Assembly: GCF_036323735.1 (NCBI RefSeq)
Contig: NC_086034.1
Location: 72,841,939-72,905,938, forward strand
DNA from: Rattus norvegicus
Lineage: Eukaryota > Chordata > Mammalia > Rodentia > Muridae
DNA length: 64,000 nucleotides
Direction of reading: 5' to 3'
Positions 47,451 through 56,999 of the stretch are shown piece by piece; the stretch's first letter is position 1, and each line of letters starts with the position of its first letter. The position numbers were made by a program, and so were the translations under genes. Under the pieces are notes generated by a model. The model searched no databases, had not been told where the DNA came from, and saw only the letters and a list, made by a program, of their open reading frames with translations.

Positions 47451-48324
47451 GCATTGTCTTCTGAAAAGCATTTTATGATATCATGCACAGAAAAGCAAAC
47501 GGCTTAACCAAACAACGGAATCAATGGAAAGAAAACTGGAATCCACCGACAAGGAAGAAATAAATAGTTTCATATGCCTTAGTTTGAAGTGGCTAATGGG
47601 ATGTCTTATCCAGTTTCCTCAGTCAATAGGTTAAGAGCCTAAAATACATCTCCTGTCCTGTGGCGTGTGTGGTGTAACTCCTCAGCTGTTTCTTACCCCG
47701 TACGGAGTCATCTTTAACTGCACATACTGGTTTCGCTCTAGGAGCAGAGCCACCAAAATCACCCTTTGAGCTGCTGTCACCACAAGAAAAGTTCCTGCTC
47801 ACAGAATACAAAATAGGTAAAGCCAAGGTCGCACTCGACCAGCACAATCTTTCCCTAGACCTACCAAAGAGAAACTCCAGTAAATAAAGAATTCGGGTAG
47901 GATTCGCCGACGCCATCTTTGTCTTTCAACTGAAGAGGGTCTGACTAAAACAGTACTATCTAAATACTGTCAGGGAATGTAGCTCCGTTGGGAGAGCCCT
48001 GGACTTGAGCCTTACCACAATAAAGGGGAGCAGAGAGTGTTGGTATGTTTGCTTTTAAATGCGTATAGCTCTTATCTATAAGAAGCATCAGGGGAAAACA
48101 GGGAGAATGCCATGAGCAATTGGGATGCTCTTGCTTTCACTGCCCCTCGCATTCTTTGTTTTGGGGCGCATGGGGGTGGGGAACAGGCAGCAATCTGGCA
48201 TGTGCTGAATCTGCCGAGCTGGAAATATCATCTCCCCTCATTTAGTCCTTGGTGTTTAGAGGGAAACCCTGTCGTCAGAGTCTCCAAAACGAGCAAGCAA
48301 AGCAGAGCGAGGCCAGCTTCCTAC

Positions 48325-48407
48325 CTCATGATGTTCGAGTTATCCTCGTCGTGCAAGTCACTGCAGAATGGGTTGGCTAGGATCAGGCAGGCTTCTGCGT
48401 TCTCCAC
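48325..48407 (-). CDS. Kcnu1: Kcnu1 exon: RCK1, ACLILAN strand
   Basis: 83 nt, phase 0 in, phase 2 out. Encodes VENAEACLILANPFCSD and then HDEDNSNIMR, parallel to the Slo1 motif [25 protein letters not shown] region. Acceptor GAATAG|GTGGAG, donor CATGAG|GTAGGA. Confidence 0.95.
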
Positions 48408-48684
48408 CTATTCTTCAGATTAAACAGCAGCCGTCAGGTTAATTACAGGGGGAATACTCCAGGGTTCCCTTCTGGGGCCTCTCTACGGTTGCATCAAACC
48501 GCCCGCCATGCAAAAGAGCACTGGCAGGAAGGGGTTAGGAACCAAACATCTCCATATCAAGACCACAGTCCTGCAAGTGCTCCGAGGGCTGGGGCTGATG
48601 GACCCCAGGGCACCGGCACTCACTCTTAGAGAAATGGACAGTTGCCTTGCAAGGGGTGAAGTTTAAAGTGGCACTTTCCTCTAC

Positions 48685-49180
48685 TGGACATCTCCATTAC
48701 GTCATGCCTGCTGATGAGCGATACGACCTTTGTCAGCAACTGCCAGGACACTCCTCCATCCACCGTAAGGACAACAATGGCAGAACTGGGAATGTACCTG
48801 TCTATAGTGAAGAGGCATACAGCATCTGGGTTCTGAATCTTTTTTTTTTTTTTTTTTTTCTGGAGCTGAGGACTGAACCCAGGGCCTTGCGCTTGCTAGG
48901 CAAGTGCTCTACCACTGAGCTAAATCCCCAACCCCTGACAGTCTTTTTTTAAAATATATATTTATTTACTTTATTTATATAAGAACACTGCGGCTGTCTT
49001 CAGACACACCAGAAGAGGGCATCGGATCTCATTATAGATGGTTGTGAGCCACCATGTGGTTGTTGGGAATTGAACTCGGGACCTCTGGAAGAGCAGTCAG
49101 TGCTCTAAACCACTGAGCCATCTCTCCAGACCTTGGTTCTGAACCTTAAAGTGCAAGGAAATTATTGGAATAATTGCCAT
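48685..49180 (+). repeat. Left arm of an inverted duplication, split by SINEs
   Basis: 48685-48840 plus 49133-49180 together match the reverse complement of 50207-50392 at roughly 96% (about six differences over 150 bp by eye). The break holds an ID (48841-48935, minus) and a B2 (48944-49132, minus). GGTTCTGAATCT and GGTTCTGAACCT flank the block. Confidence 0.92.
48841..49132 (-). mobile_element. ID and B2 SINEs, both minus, side by side
   Basis: ID: T-run, GACTGAACCCAGGGCCTTGC, GCTAAATCCCCAACCCC. B2: TGTCTTCAGACACACCAGAA, GCCACCATGTGGTTGTTGGG, GAGCCATCTCTCCAGA. Confidence 0.95.
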
Positions 49181-49257
49181 AATATCAAATTATAAGCAGA
49201 GAGAGATCGTGCCCAGCTTTGTCATTTTTCTGCTTATTCTTCACATCAGCTCTGTAG

Positions 49258-49496
49258 ACCAGCGGTTCTCAGCCTCCCTGATGCTGTGACCCTATCCTAT
49301 AGTTCCTCCTGTCGTGGTGACCTCCACCCATAAAGTTATTTTCATTGCTAGTTCATAGCTGTAATTTTGCTACCCTGTGAATGGTGTCATGAATTATCTG
49401 TGTTTTCCCCATGGTCTTCGGTGATCCCTGTAAAAAGGTCCTTAGACCCCCCCCAAAAAAGGGGACGCAAGCCCCCGGTTGAGAACCGTCGCTGTA
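49258..49496. mobile_element. URR1 element
   Basis: CCAGCGGTTCTCAGCCTCCC to CCCCCGGTTGAGAACCGTCG; inverted termini and a diverged core. Confidence 0.85.
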
Positions 49497-50206
49497 GTGC
49501 TTTGCTTTGAACTGGATTATTCAGGTTAGTTACTTAGAAACCAGGAAGCCAGTTTTGGTCGAACATCAAACATTACTAGTCGCTTGGCCCTCGTTCATTT
49601 TTCATAGCCTTGGCCTTGATGTGATTTCTGCTGTCTTCATGTTTATCTTATCAACAGAAAACCGATATTTAAGGAGGGAATTCGAGCCAGTGGGCCTATG
49701 GTAAAGGCCATATTTAGCTACTCAGGCTGCTGGGGGGAGGGTGGGGAGTCATCCGCAGAAAAGTCTTACCGAGCTGTGAGCCTTGCAAGCTACTGGTCTA
49801 GCAAACTATGCCCATGGATGTAATGTACGAATGCTATGAGTGATTAGATTTAAGGCTTGGGAATAGAAAGAAATGCATGCCTGGTACTGTGAACCCAATC
49901 CCGTGGTTGGAAGCTCGTAGGCACTCGGGAAGAATCTGCTACTTTTGCTAAATGGACAGACTATCAAGTCACCTTCTAAAGGCATTATTTCTATGCCCAT
50001 AGTTAAGTGCAGCTTCTCATCTTTATGTGGTGGATGGCAATCAAAACAGACACAAACAACTGATCATAGCGTCTGTCGGATTACTAGCCACCAAGTGGAC
50101 ATCTGTATCCCATCCTTTCACTCCAAGCTTCAGGGAACATAGCTGAGGTGTGTAGGGGAAAGATTCTTAGAACCAAAGGTTGAGGAGTTCTGGGACTATG
50201 GGAGTT

Positions 50207-50392
50207 ATTTCAATAATTTCCTTGTACCTTAAGATTCAGAACCCAGATGCTGTATGACTCTTCACTATAGACAGGTACAGTCCCAGTTCTGCCATTGTTG
50301 TCCTTACGGTGGATGGAGGAGTGTCCTGGCAGTTGCTGACGAAGGTCGTACCACTTATCAGCAGGCATGACGTAATGGAGATGTACAGAAAG
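50207..50392 (-). repeat. Right arm of the inverted duplication, uninterrupted
   Basis: Reads on the minus strand through TACATCTCCATTACGTCATG, CAACTGCCAGGACACTCCTC and GCATCTGGGTTCTGAATCTT. It keeps the pre-insertion state of the left arm. Confidence 0.92.
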
Positions 50393-50664
50393 TAGCTTCT
50401 GGACATGACAAGGCTGTTGCCCCTGTGGACTCATGGTAACCTTTCTTGCTCGCATAAGACCTACCCAAGATGAGCATGGATTGTGGAGGAGCATGTAAGC
50501 CAACAGCTGAGAAGCGTTTGTCAGTTAATGGCTACTAGGGGAGGGAGTCAGTTTTTCTTAGGGGTGTGGTTCCTGGAGGTTGACCCTACTCCAGTCAGGG
50601 GTTTCATGCCCATATGTATTTGGGAAGCACTAGTTGGATTTGAGGGAGATAGAGAGTCAGACAG

Positions 50665-50668
<4 letters not shown>

Positions 50669-50716
<48 letters not shown>
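50669..50716. repeat. (GA)n microsatellite
   Basis: About 23 perfect GA units, 11 bp from the Kcnu1 donor at 50727. Confidence 0.97.
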
Positions 50717-50717
<1 letters not shown>

Positions 50718-50726
50718 AGACCTTAC

Positions 50727-50832
50727 TGCAACTCTCTTCAGATCCTCGAACTTCAGCGCGGTGCCACATACAAAGGTGGTGCAGGATGTGTGGCACTTGA
50801 GCAAGGTTTCTAGTTCCACGGAAGGAGGAGCC
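50727..50832 (-). CDS. Kcnu1: Kcnu1 exon: RCK1, second segment
   Basis: 106 nt. Completes a Glu codon and reads APPSVELETLLKCHTSCTTF, then the segment ending ALKFEDLKRVA, matching the RCK1 stretch of Slo1 that ends DLARVKIE. Acceptor GTCCAG|GGCTCC, donor GTTGCA|GTAAGG. A (GA)n tract lies 10 bp downstream of the donor. Confidence 0.95.
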
Positions 50833-51129
50833 CTGGACAAAACAGTTCAGTGGTAAAGGCGGAAACCCGGACGTAGGCCTCGCTTGGCAGTCGTTCGCCG
50901 ACTCAGTACATTCTAAAGCCCCGGGTCCATCAGGAGACGTCTGTGTTCGGTTACGAGCCCATGTGGGTAGAGGAGGTAGACACAGCCAACCCAGTCAATC
51001 CACAGATGGGTGTGTAGATCAGGCCTGAGCAATCACAGTGACACAGAACCCAAGCCCACGAAAGAAACAATGCCATGCAAAAATGAATCTCTCAATAGCG
51101 AGATCAAGTCCCTTGCTCCGATACAGCAT

Positions 51130-51306
51130 TGTGGGGCTGGAGAGATGGCACAGTAGTTAAGAGCACCAACTTGCCCTCCGTGAAGACCTGATTTGGGTTC
51201 TATGACCTACATAAGTGGCTCACGACAATCTGCAAATCCCAGCCCCAGGGGAGCCAATACCGCACTCTGGCTTCCCCAGGCACACCAACACTCAAGGGTA
51301 CCTATC

Positions 51307-51355
<49 letters not shown>
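51130..51355 (+). mobile_element. B3 SINE with (AC)n tail
   Basis: GGGGCTGGAGAGATGGCACA, GTTAAGAGCACCAACTTGCC and GCTCACGACAATCTGCAAAT, then about 21 AC units. Confidence 0.85.
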
Positions 51356-51357
<2 letters not shown>

Positions 51358-51390
51358 AAATAAAATTATTTTTTAAAAAAGATTAGGACA

Positions 51391-51505
51391 GGGGAGTTGG
51401 GGATTTAGCTCAGTGGTAGAGCCCTTGCCTAGGAAGCGCAAGGCCCTGGCTTCGGTCCCCAGCTCCGAAAAAAAGAACCAAAAAAAAAAAAAAAAAAAAA
51501 GTGAA
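51391..51505 (+). mobile_element. ID SINE with TSD
   Basis: Full-length ID with a long A-tail, flanked by AAAAAAGATTAGGACA on both sides. Confidence 0.96.
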
Positions 51506-52246
51506 AAAAAAAAGATTAGGACATAAATTAACGAAATTGAAACAAAAAAGCTGCAAACAATCTATGAAATGAAGGGTTGGGCTTGTTTTTAAAAAGATAA
51601 GCCAAATCAACAAGCCATTAGCCAAAATATCTAAAACAAAGAAAAGATCAAATTAATAAAACAGGAATTAGGAGAAAATACAACCGAGATGCCAAGGAAA
51701 TTTAGGATTTCATCACTTTAAAATACATATTCCACTAAACTGGAAAGTTTAAAAGAAATGCATAAATTCTAAATTGATATGACCTACTAAAATTGAGAGG
51801 TCCAAAAACCTTGGAAATGAAAATTTTTAATTTCCTGGGAATCATACTTTATTCCTCAGAAGGAGCCACTTTAGTCAGTAATGGCCCTGGGTCATTGATC
51901 ATTGATGGCCATGACTCAGGGACGATCAGTCTGGAGCTGAGTCAGCTCCTGGACACCAAGCTGGAGGAAATAACCAGGTCAGAACAGAGCTGTTTTCTGA
52001 AATTCTTCAAGGTCTCAGTAATTGCAATGAAACTAACATAAAATGTTACATCAAAATTGTACTCATATCACTGCTTTGCCCCTACCAATTGCATTGATAA
52101 ATTTCACTAATAAAGTGAAAGTCAAGGTGAAATGAACAACATAAACAAAAAATGAGACTGAATCATTAATTTTAAATCCCTTAGTTAAAAATGGGGGGGG
52201 GCAGGATGAATTAAAGTTGACTACAACACTCAATTACACTTTGAGT

Positions 52247-52432
52247 GTAAGGGCTGGAGCGGTGGCTCAGCGGCTAAGAGCACTGACTGCTCTTCCTGAG
52301 GTCCTGAGTTCAAATCCCAGCAACCACATGGTGGCTCACAACCATCCATAATGAGGTCTGATGTCCTCTTCTGGTGTGTCTGAAGATAGCTACAGTGTAC
52401 TTAATAAATTAATAAATCTTTTAAAAAAAGAA
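52247..52432 (+). mobile_element. B2 SINE
   Basis: GGGCTGGAGCGGTGGCTCAG to CTGAAGATAGCTACAGTGTA and a TAAA-rich tail. Confidence 0.96.
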
Positions 52433-52810
52433 AGAAGAGTATAAATCTAACCCTTCAAGAATTATTCCAAGAAATAGAAAATTGATTTCCAAATTTCTTT
52501 TTATGAAGCCAGTGTTACACTGACAGCAAAATCACAGAAGGATACAACAATGAAATCTATTTCCTGGAGATATGAGAATCAAAATTTCTTCATAAAGTGC
52601 TTGCAAACAGAATTTAAGAATACATCAAAGGAGATCATGCACCATTCAACATGTGGGAGTTGATAAGATTAATTCAGTACATCAATTGACTCAATTACAG
52701 AAATCATAAAATTGGACAAAACCCAATATCCTTTCATGATAGAAATCCTGGGGAGATTTTGGATGAGGCCACCTCTATATGATAAAGGCTAGACCCAACC
52801 GTCCTACAGT

Positions 52811-53265
52811 CAGTGTGATGGTTTGTATTCACTTAGGTCACTATCTGGAGGTGTGGCCTGTTGGAATAGGTGTGGCCTTGTTGGAGTAGGTGTGGCCTTA
52901 TTGGAGGAAGTGTGTCACTGTGGGCGTGGGCTTTAAGACCCTCCTCCTGACTACCTGGAAGTTAGTTTTCTCCTAGCTGCCTTCCGAACAAGATGTGGAA
53001 CTGTCGGGGTTGGGGATTTAGCTCAGTGGTAGAGGCCTGGGTTCGGTCCCCAGCTCCGAAAAAAAAAAGAAAAAAAAAAAAAAAGATGTGGAACTGTCAG
53101 CTCCTCTTGCATCATATTTGCCTGGGTGCTGCCATGCTCCAGACTTGATGACACTGGACTGAACCTCTGAACCTGTAAAGCCAGTCCCAATCGAATGGTG
53201 TCCAGTATAAGAGTTGAGTTGGTCATGGAATCTGTTCATAGCAGTAAAACCCTAACTAAGGCAGT
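52811..53265 (+). repeat. Unnamed dispersed repeat split by an ID
   Basis: GTGTGATGGTTTGTATTCAC, three GGTGTGGCCTTGTTGGA-like units and AGCCAGTCCCAATCGAATGG, ending CCCTAACTAAGGCA. Interrupted at 53006-53082. Confidence 0.7.
53006..53082 (+). mobile_element. ID SINE lacking the A-to-B box spacer
   Basis: GGGGTTGGGGATTTAGCTCA, GTGGTAGAG, then directly GCCTGGGTTCGGTCCC. About 23 bases between the promoter boxes are missing. AAGATGTGGAACTGTC flanks both ends. Confidence 0.95.
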
Positions 53266-53732
53266 CAGCATCACGCTAATTAAAGAGGTGTCCAGAGCTT
53301 TACCGTTCAAGCAGGCGTGAATGCACACTCTTCCCATTCCTATCTGAAGTCTTCCTAGAGCAGTAAGCGAGGAGAGGAGGAGAGGAAGTGAAGAGAATAC
53401 AAACAGGAAAAGAGGTCAAAGAATCCTGTGTGCAGATGATATAACACATGTAAAAGATCTTGGACCCCACCGAAAAACAAAAAACAAAAACACCTAGAAC
53501 TGATGAACTTTTTAAGCAGTGTGGCAGGACAGAGGACTCACATAAAAAAAAAAAAAGACCCCATAAGTCTCCATGACAGATATACTAAAAAATAAATCAG
53601 AGAAACAACCCATTTCAAAATAGCCTCAAAAGGAATCAAAACAAAAACAACAAAGTAACAACAACAATAACAAAACAAACAAACAAATAGAAACCGAACC
53701 AACAAACAAGGTTGGAATATCCCATATTTCCC

Positions 53733-53880
53733 AGGCCTGGTGTGGTAGTGCATAACTTTAATCTTAGCATTTGGGAAACAAAGGCAGGTATATCTCTGTG
53801 AGTTCAAGGCCAGCCTGGAGTATATAGTAAATTCCCGGACAGCCAGGGCTACACAGAGACACCTTGTCTCGATAAACCAA
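53733..53880 (+). mobile_element. B1 SINE
   Basis: CCTGGTGTGGTAGTGCATAA, GAGTTCAAGGCCAGCCTGGA and CAGGGCTACACAGAGACACC. Confidence 0.92.
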
Positions 53881-54011
53881 CCAACCAACCAATCAAACAA
53901 CAAACAAACAAATAAAGAGAATAGCTATCCCACCGACAGCAATTTACCAATTCAATATAATCTAGTTCAGAATTCCAGCTTCAGTCACAGGAGGGAAAAA
54001 AAGAAATCTTA

Positions 54012-54055
54012 CTTGCTAGGCAAGCGCTCTACCACTGAGCTAAATCCCCAACCCC
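54012..54055 (-). mobile_element. 3'-truncated, tail-less ID fragment
   Basis: Only the first 43-44 bases of ID (minus: CTTGCTAGGCAAGCGCTCTA to AACCCC). No B box, no A-tail. Short imperfect flanking repeats (AAATCTTA and GAATCTTA). Confidence 0.85.
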
Positions 54056-54587
54056 GGAATCTTAGATTTCTTATGGAAACACAAAAGACTCTGGATAGCC
54101 AAGGCATCTGTGAACAAAAATAACAATGTCAGAAGTTCCACTACGCCTGGTTTCAAGTTACACGATCGATCGAGCTACGGTGATAAAACACTGACGTACC
54201 AGTGTAAACTACCTCTCATTGAGTCGTAGAAGGGTCCCACAGACTTCCAAAACTATACAGGCTAAGACCATTGTCCGCGGTCGCCCTCCAGAACCTGGAG
54301 GTAAGATCCTATTGCTGAAGTCACCACATGCTTGAGTCAGAAAACATGGAGAAGTCAAGCTCATGCTGACCTGGAAGCTTCATCCCTACTAGCTAGCTTC
54401 CCTAGTACCTAGTGTCAAATAACGGAGTCACTTAAATAATGCAAGTAGATATGCAGAAAAGCATCTGGAAAGATAGATTCTAAAATATATGCACTGTTGG
54501 GCCTGGATGTGAAGTTACTTTTCTTTTTCTACACTTGATCATCTTACTGGAGTAAGAAGTGATTGTATTTTGTTTACTACTGTTTCC

Positions 54588-54592
<5 letters not shown>

Positions 54593-54638
<46 letters not shown>
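54593..54638. repeat. (CA)n microsatellite
   Basis: About 23 perfect CA units, 26 bp upstream of the Rpl22l1-derived insertion. Confidence 0.97.
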
Positions 54639-54640
<2 letters not shown>

Positions 54641-54663
54641 ATAAGTGTAATCCCTGTCCATTG

Positions 54664-54997
54664 AAAATGTACTTATTTCAATAATCTCCGTGATTGGCTT
54701 CGTGTGGTCGCAATCACAGTTGTTTCTGAGAAACAGTTCTCAAAAAGGTATTTGAAATATCTTACCAAGAAATACCTTAAGAAGAATAATCTCCGTGATT
54801 GGCTTCGTGTGGTCACAATCACAGTTGTTTCTGAGAAACAGTTCTCAAAAAGGTATTTGAAATATCTTACCAAGAAATACCTTAAGAAGAATAATCTCCG
54901 TGATTGGCTTCGTGTGGTCGCAATCACAGTTGTTTCTGAGAAACAGTTCTCAAAAAGGTATTTGAAATATCTTACCAAGAAAATGTACTTATTTCAA
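54664..54997 (+). pseudogene. Rpl22l1: Tandem, circularly permuted Rpl22l1 retrocopy fragment
   Basis: An 18-bp direct repeat (AAAATGTACTTATTTCAA at 54664-54681 and 54980-54997) encloses about 298 bp made only of a 105-bp unit, present about 2.84 times head to tail. Translated on the plus strand the unit reads [20 protein letters not shown], then YLKKNNLRDWLRVVA: the internal segment of ribosomal protein eL22-like 1 (eL22 itself has [20 protein letters not shown]). After VVA it returns to ITVV instead of continuing to the normal C terminus. The array starts mid-unit at NLRDW and ends at LTKK. Copies differ at one base seen (G/A in the last codon, 54814). No ATG, stop or poly(A). It lies 40 bp from a Kcnu1 exon, in antisense. 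Not a functional gene. Confidence 0.93.
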
Positions 54998-55036
54998 CTA
55001 TTAATTTAGACCACTGAGCAATGCTGACACACTTAC

Positions 55037-55147
55037 TCTCCAAGGAACACGATCTCGATATTGATTTCTCCTGCCTTCCGGTGGAGAAAATTCCTTAGGA
55101 AAGCAGTCACACTGTCAATTGTGATGTTTCCACAGACCACGATGAAC
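55037..55147 (-). CDS. Kcnu1: Kcnu1 exon: first Rossmann strand of RCK1
   Basis: 111 nt. With the preceding AA it reads KFIVVCGNITIDSVTAFLRN and ends IEIVFLGE, equivalent to the HIVVCGHIT start of RCK1 in Slo1. Acceptor TGCCTAG|GTTCATC, donor GGAGA|GTAAGTG. The donor lies only about 40 bp from the tandem Rpl22l1 insertion at 54664-54997. Confidence 0.96.
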
Positions 55148-55795
55148 CTAGGCAGCAAGAATGGGAAAAGCAGATCACCCTTGGCATCTGAGGGCATGGA
55201 CTCCAAGAACCCCTGGAATAACAAAATCTACAGATGTTCAATGTCCTCAATTAAAATGGCACAAGCTTGCATGTAACCTACACACACCCTCCCGGCCTGC
55301 TTGAAGGCATCTCCAGATAACTTGTAAAATGTAATTCAATGCAAATGTTATGTGGACGAGTTGTCACACCGTGTTTGTTCCTGGAATGACTGGGAAAAGT
55401 CTATACGAGTTCAGTATTTGTGTAAATTGTTTTTAAATATTTTCTATCTGAGGCTGGCTGGACCCCCCAGAATCTGAGCGATCTGACTGTATCTTCCCAT
55501 CAGACTTAGAGAAGGGCAATTAGCTTAAACTTGTTTTAAATAAGTTGTGTCTATGCCTCCTTTGGATTTTCACAACACAAACACAAAGGACTCCAAAGAT
55601 CGAAGGAAGCATTTGGTTTTATATATAGTTTTTTGCCGCATCAGAAAAAGTGCATGCCTCCAAACCTTATGATCTTTGCACCACACAAAGATTTCTAGAA
55701 AAGCTGCTGTTATTGTTAAAATTGTCATAATTATTTATCTCTTATGATAAATTTACTATCTCTGGTGCTTGCAAAACTCTTCATTCACACTATTT

Positions 55796-55817
55796 CTCTC
55801 TCTCTCTCTCTCTCTCC
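55796..55817. repeat. (TC)n microsatellite
   Basis: About 11 TC units followed by CCCCCTC-rich sequence. Confidence 0.9.
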
Positions 55818-56093
55818 CCCTCCCCCCTCTTCCTCTCCTTTCTCTTATTTAAGTTATCATACGCTGATTAAATAATCATATGAACAGATCTGTGATGGCT
55901 TGACTCAAGTAGTGAGCATCCTGTTCATATGGTGCTCTTTCTAACCCTGTTCTCTTCAGTAAAGGAAGCCCCTTGGCAACGCGTTCATTCCCTCAGGTCT
56001 GTAACCACGGCAGGCAGTGTGTGTGTGTGTGTAGAGTGAGACCTGTGGTCAAAAGGGTTAAACGGTAGGAATTATACCAGAGAAGCCGCTTAC

Positions 56094-56185
56094 TTCTTTC
56101 CCTTGACTGCTTCGTAGGGCTTGTTGTATTTCTTCCTGGTAGAAAAAAGCTCCACCATTTCTGGAATGTAGTTTGCAAATAGTAT
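56094..56185 (-). CDS. Kcnu1: Kcnu1 exon: S6 end and gating-ring linker
   Basis: 92 nt, enters at phase 0 and leaves with two bases of a Lys codon. Encodes ILFANYIPEMVELF, the cytoplasmic end of the gate helix, followed by a basic linker (RKKYNKPYEAVKGKK) that couples the gate to RCK1. Acceptor TTTTAG|ATACTA, donor AAAGAA|GTAAGC. Confidence 0.95.
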
Positions 56186-56305
56186 CTAAAATAAATAAGT
56201 AAAAAGACAAAATCCCTCAGGGCTCGTTCTTTTGAAAGATACTCCCCAAAATATAAGACTGCCAAGAAAAAGGCAAGGACACATACTTGTCTTACATCTA
56301 GCACT

Positions 56306-56690
56306 GTGGTCTTCAACCACCCTAATGCTGCGACCCTTTAATACATGTTGACCCCCGACATAAAATTATTTTTGTGGCTACTTCAAAGCTGTAATTTTGC
56401 TACTGTTATGAACCATAATATAAATATTTTGGAGGGCTGGAGAGATGACTCAGCAGTTAAGAGCACTGGCTGCTCTTCCAGGGGTCCTGAGTTCAATTCC
56501 CAACAACCATATAGTGGCTCACAACCATCTGTAATGGGATCCGATGCCCTCTTCTGGTGTGTCTGAAGACAGCTACAGTGTACTCACATACATAAAATAA
56601 ATATTTAAAAAATAAATAAATATTTTGGAGATAGGGGTTTGACAAAGGGGTTTTGTTTTGTCTCACAGGTTGAGAACCACTGATTTGCCG
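56306..56690. mobile_element. URR1 split by a B2
   Basis: URR1 left half 56306-56433 (GTGGTCTTCAACCACCCTAA, GCTGTAATTTTGCTACTGTT) and right end 56625-56690 (CACAGGTTGAGAACCACTGA). B2 in plus orientation at 56434-56620; AATATTTTGGAG flanks the B2 on both sides as its TSD. Confidence 0.93.
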
Positions 56691-56772
56691 GAAGGATACA
56701 ACAGTGAACAGTGCATGCAAGAAAAAAAAAAGAGATCATGCACTTCTGAGTTCTTTAAGAGTTAGGATTTTG

Positions 56773-56868
56773 GGGGTTGGGGATTTAGCTCAGTGGTAGA
56801 GCACTTGCCTAGCAAGCGCAAGGCCCTGGGTTTAGTCCCCAGCTCCGAAAAAAAGAAAAAAGAAAAAA
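56773..56868 (+). mobile_element. ID SINE with near-perfect TSD
   Basis: Full-length ID flanked by AAGAGTTAGGATTTTG and AAGAGTTAGAATTTTG. Confidence 0.96.
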
Positions 56869-56999
56869 AAAGAGTTAGAATTTTGATTACAATTAACAAA
56901 ATGAAGTTCGGCTTTCAAAATTATAAACGTAAATATTAGCCAACCATTCTATGAATTTGTCCCTTGATTGTAGAGGAACCCAGCAACGTGACTGCTATG

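Noticed and set aside
48647..48952. Protein-like frame (HYVMPADERYDL, HSSIHRKDNNGRTG) seen again at 50210-50503
   Set aside because: The similarity between the two places is DNA identity of an inverted duplication. The frame runs into an ID SINE at one end, has no start or splice context, and I recognise no family.
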